DNA of 7,318 bases from Rhodospirillaceae bacterium UBA6608 (GTDB lineage: Bacteria; Pseudomonadota; Alphaproteobacteria; Rhodospirillales_A; Casp-alpha2): positions 22,300-29,617 of the forward strand of contig DJHY01000014.1 in NCBI GenBank assembly GCA_002433335.1. Direction: 5' to 3'. Below, piece by piece: positions 5,990 to 7,318 of this stretch. The translations under genes were made by a program, and so were the position numbers. Positions within the stretch are counted from its first letter, which is position 1, and every line of letters starts with the position of its first letter. Under the pieces are notes generated by a model, which saw only the letters and a list, made by a program, of their open reading frames with translations, was not told the DNA's origin and did no database searches.

Positions 5990-6457
5990 TCAGTCGCCTT
6001 CGGGGCGGACCCGCACGACCACGTCGATGCGCGATACCGCCATGCCCGCCGGGGTCGGCGGCAAGGCGGCGATTTCGACCATATCGCCCGGAATATCTTC
6101 CAGGTCGCCGGTCTGATCGTAATAGAAATGGTGATGATCGGTCATGTTCGTGTCGAAGTAGCTGCGCTGGGAATCGACCACGATTTCCCGCAGCAACCCG
6201 GCACGGCGGAATTGATGCAGCGTGTTGTAAACCGTCGCCAGGGAAACCCGGACATGGGCGCCCTGGGCTTCGGCATGGAGCATTTCGGCGGTCAGGTGGC
6301 GATTGCCGCCTTCGAACAACAATTTCGCCAAGGCCATGCGTTGGCGCGTCGGCCGCAACCCGGCGCCGCGCAACAGGTCCAGAATCTGGCTGAAGGGGCG
6401 GGCTTCATGACCGGACGCAACATGGTCGGTCCGTTTGGCCGTGGGCAATTGGTTCAT
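5990..6457 (-). CDS. irr: Irr, iron/haem-responsive transcriptional regulator of the Fur family
   Basis: This 155-residue DNA-binding protein belongs to the Irr branch of the Fur family, which controls haem and iron genes in alphaproteobacteria and is inactivated or degraded when haem is available. The winged-helix domain contains GLRPTRQRMALAKLLF (33-48), NRHLTAEMLHAEA (52-64) and the recognition helix VSLATVYNTLHQF (71-83). YFDTN (100-104) and the triple histidine H108-H110, an Irr haem/metal-site hallmark, follow. The protein has no cysteine: it lacks the CxxC zinc sites of many Fur proteins and the N-terminal Cys-Pro haem regulatory motif of Bradyrhizobium Irr, so it resembles Irr proteins that sense haem through histidines only. 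The start at 6457 has AAGG about 11 bases upstream. Rubrerythrin follows in the same direction after 164 bases and fabI lies upstream. A TTAGAA half-site over its likely promoter suggests self-control. Confidence 0.93.
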   Translation of the reverse strand: MNQLPTAKRTDHVASGHEARPFSQILDLLRGAGLRPTRQRMALAKLLFEGGNRHLTAEMLHAEAQGAHVRVSLATVYNTLHQFRRAGLLREIVVDSQRSYFDTNMTDHHHFYYDQTGDLEDIPGDMVEIAALPPTPAGMAVSRIDVVVRVRPEGD

Positions 6458-6510
6458 TCGATCGCATACCTTGTTATGGCCGGCGCGCCGTAAGAAGCGC
6501 CCGATTAATA

Positions 6511-6549
6511 ATTAGAATAGTTATATAAAGATGTATAAGGTTTTTTCCA
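6511..6549 (-). promoter_or_regulatory. Candidate irr promoter with a degenerate Irr-type site
   Basis: On the minus strand TGGAAA (6549-6544, four of six matches) and TATAAC (6525-6520, five of six) are 18 bases apart within an AT-rich stretch, giving a leader of about 55 bases. Overlapping the -10 is a 7-3-7 element (6511-6527) with one intact half-site, ATTAGAA, but only four of seven dyad pairs. Self-repression by Irr is possible; this site is clearly weaker than the two others. Confidence 0.35.
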
Positions 6550-6628
6550 GGCTAAATTGCCTGGGCTGATCGGTCTGATTTTCAGCAGATTTCCGCCACG
6601 GGTTCAAACCCCGCGGCAATCCGATCAG
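6547..6628 (-). other. Structured segment between fabI and irr
   Basis: Read on the minus strand from the fabI stop, an outer 8-bp stem, CTGATCGG (6628-6621) with CCGATCAG (6573-6566), encloses one hairpin (6617-6595: 5 bp with a G-U pair, a bulged G, then GGGT/ACCC around TTGA) and a smaller one (TCTG/CAGA). Beyond it lies CCAGGC-N6-GCCTGG (6564-6547), followed by six A. ATTGCC (6620-6615) can pair with GGCAAT (6561-6556), giving either a pseudoknot or an alternative fold. The G-U pair would be an A-C mismatch on the other strand, which favours minus-strand transcription. No T-run follows, so it is not a classical terminator. Confidence 0.45.
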
Positions 6629-7318
6629 TCGTCGACCATATCTTCCGGGTTCGGCAGGCCGATGATGTTGTAGCCCGAGTCCACATGATGGACTTCGCCG
6701 GTCACCCCCGCGGCCAGATCGGACAACAAATACAACGCCGCCCCACCGACATCTTCCAGACGGACCGTGCGCTTCAGCGGCGCGTGGCGCTGGTTCCATT
6801 TGTAGACGTGACGGGCGCCGCCGATGGCGCTGCCGGCCAGGGTCCGCATCGGCCCGGCCGAAATCGCGTTGACCCGGATGCCCTGCGGGCCCAGGTTGGC
6901 CGCCAGGTAACGGACGCTGGCTTCCAGCGCCGCCTTGGCCACACCCATGACGTTGTAGTTCGGCATGACCCGGGTCGAACCCGTATAGGTCAGGGTAATC
7001 AGCGATCCGCCTTCGCCCATCATCTCGGCCGCCGCGCGGGCCAGGGCCGTAAACGAATAGCAGCTGACGTCCATGGTGCGCAGGAAGTTGTCGCGCGAGG
7101 TGTTCAGATACTTGCCCTTGAGCTCTTCCTTATCGGAATAGGCCACGGCATGAACAACGAAATCCACCCCGCCCCAACGCGATTTCAGCTCGGCGAACAC
7201 GGAATCGATGCTTGCCTGGTCCTCGACCTCGCAAGGCAGGACGATGTCGGAGCCAAGCTCCGCCGCCAGCGGCATGACCCGCTTGGCGATGGCCTCGTTC
7301 TGATAGGTGAAGGCCAGT
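6625..7318 (-). CDS. fabI: Enoyl-[acyl-carrier-protein] reductase, NADH type (N-terminus cut off by window edge)
   Basis: FabI reduces trans-2-enoyl-ACP in the last step of each fatty-acid elongation cycle, in the cytoplasm as a tetramer. About 231 residues are in the window, starting with LAFTYQNE at the edge; roughly 40 N-terminal residues with the first glycine-rich cofactor loop are missing. The catalytic signature Y-x6-Y-x6-K spread is clear: the tyrosine of TYTGSTR, then Y and K of NYNVMGVAK, matching Y146, Y156 and K163 of the E. coli enzyme. GIRVNAISAGPMRTLA, the RTV-LEDVG segment and GEVHHVDSGYNI complete the short-chain dehydrogenase C-terminal half. The sequence aligns closely with E. 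coli FabI, with alphaproteobacterial features such as HVYKWNQRHAPL. The stop codon lies inside the 5' arm of a long inverted repeat. irr follows after 167 bases in the same direction, probably from its own promoter. Nothing looks truncated or damaged. Confidence 0.96.
   Translation of the reverse strand, partial: LAFTYQNEAIAKRVMPLAAELGSDIVLPCEVEDQASIDSVFAELKSRWGGVDFVVHAVAYSDKEELKGKYLNTSRDNFLRTMDVSCYSFTALARAAAEMMGEGGSLITLTYTGSTRVMPNYNVMGVAKAALEASVRYLAANLGPQGIRVNAISAGPMRTLAGSAIGGARHVYKWNQRHAPLKRTVRLEDVGGAALYLLSDLAAGVTGEVHHVDSGYNIIGLPNPEDMVDD

Noticed and set aside
6541..6564. CCAGGC-N6-GCCTGG hairpin with a run of six T as an intrinsic terminator
   Set aside because: The T-run precedes the stem on the plus strand and appears as A after the stem on the minus strand, so it is on the wrong side for termination in either direction.
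6595..6620. tRNA-like T-arm (GGG-TTCAAAC-CCC) on the plus strand, with ATTGCC/GGCAAT as a possible acceptor stem
   Set aside because: No D-arm or 5-bp anticodon arm fits, the total length is too short, and no CCA end or clear discriminator is present. The same bases fit the folded fabI-irr segment better on the minus strand.

Overview
This window looks like ordinary chromosomal DNA of a GC-rich alphaproteobacterium, perhaps in or near the Rhodospirillales. The evidence is an Irr-type member of the Fur family, an alphaproteobacterial-style FabI, and an SH3b protein divergent from a 2-hydroxyacid dehydrogenase. Genus and species cannot be read from it. Eight protein genes cover nearly everything; seven lie on the minus strand and one on the plus strand. 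No RNA gene, insertion sequence, CRISPR array or prophage gene was found. The largest gap between genes is about 284 bases.

Layout by coordinate. 1-1313 (minus, C-terminus cut by the window edge): pabB, aminodeoxychorismate synthase component I, for folate. 1397-2383 (minus): a probably NADPH-linked glyoxylate/hydroxypyruvate reductase, 83 bases upstream of pabB. 2384-2667: divergent promoter region. 2668-3234 (plus): an exported protein with two SH3b domains. 3264-3854, 3875-5215 and 5409-5825 (all minus) form a cassette transcribed in the order rubrerythrin, Fe-S oxidoreductase with CCG-type domains, DUF3501. 5990-6457 (minus): irr. 6625-7318 (minus, N-terminus cut): fabI, enoyl-ACP reductase.

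How the genes may work together. The cassette is the most interesting part. Its rubrerythrin has all seven diiron ligands but no rubredoxin domain. The next gene encodes a soluble protein with two tetra-cysteine cluster motifs and further conserved cysteines, and the third encodes a protein of unknown function. The simplest reading is a peroxide or oxidative-stress reductase whose electron donor is the Fe-S protein. Directly upstream lies irr, a haem/iron-responsive regulator of alphaproteobacteria. A 7-3-7 dyad with TTAGAA half-sites, resembling the Irr (ICE) box as I recall it, sits in the rubrerythrin promoter. A second dyad of the same geometry lies upstream of the dehydrogenase, and a weaker half-site overlaps the likely irr promoter. 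This suggests a local Irr regulon.

Other non-coding structure: two adjacent 16-bp palindromic repeats just before pabB; a folded, possibly pseudoknotted stretch between fabI and irr; three GC-rich perfect hairpins between the rubrerythrin and Fe-S genes; and a strong hairpin in the leader of the SH3b gene.
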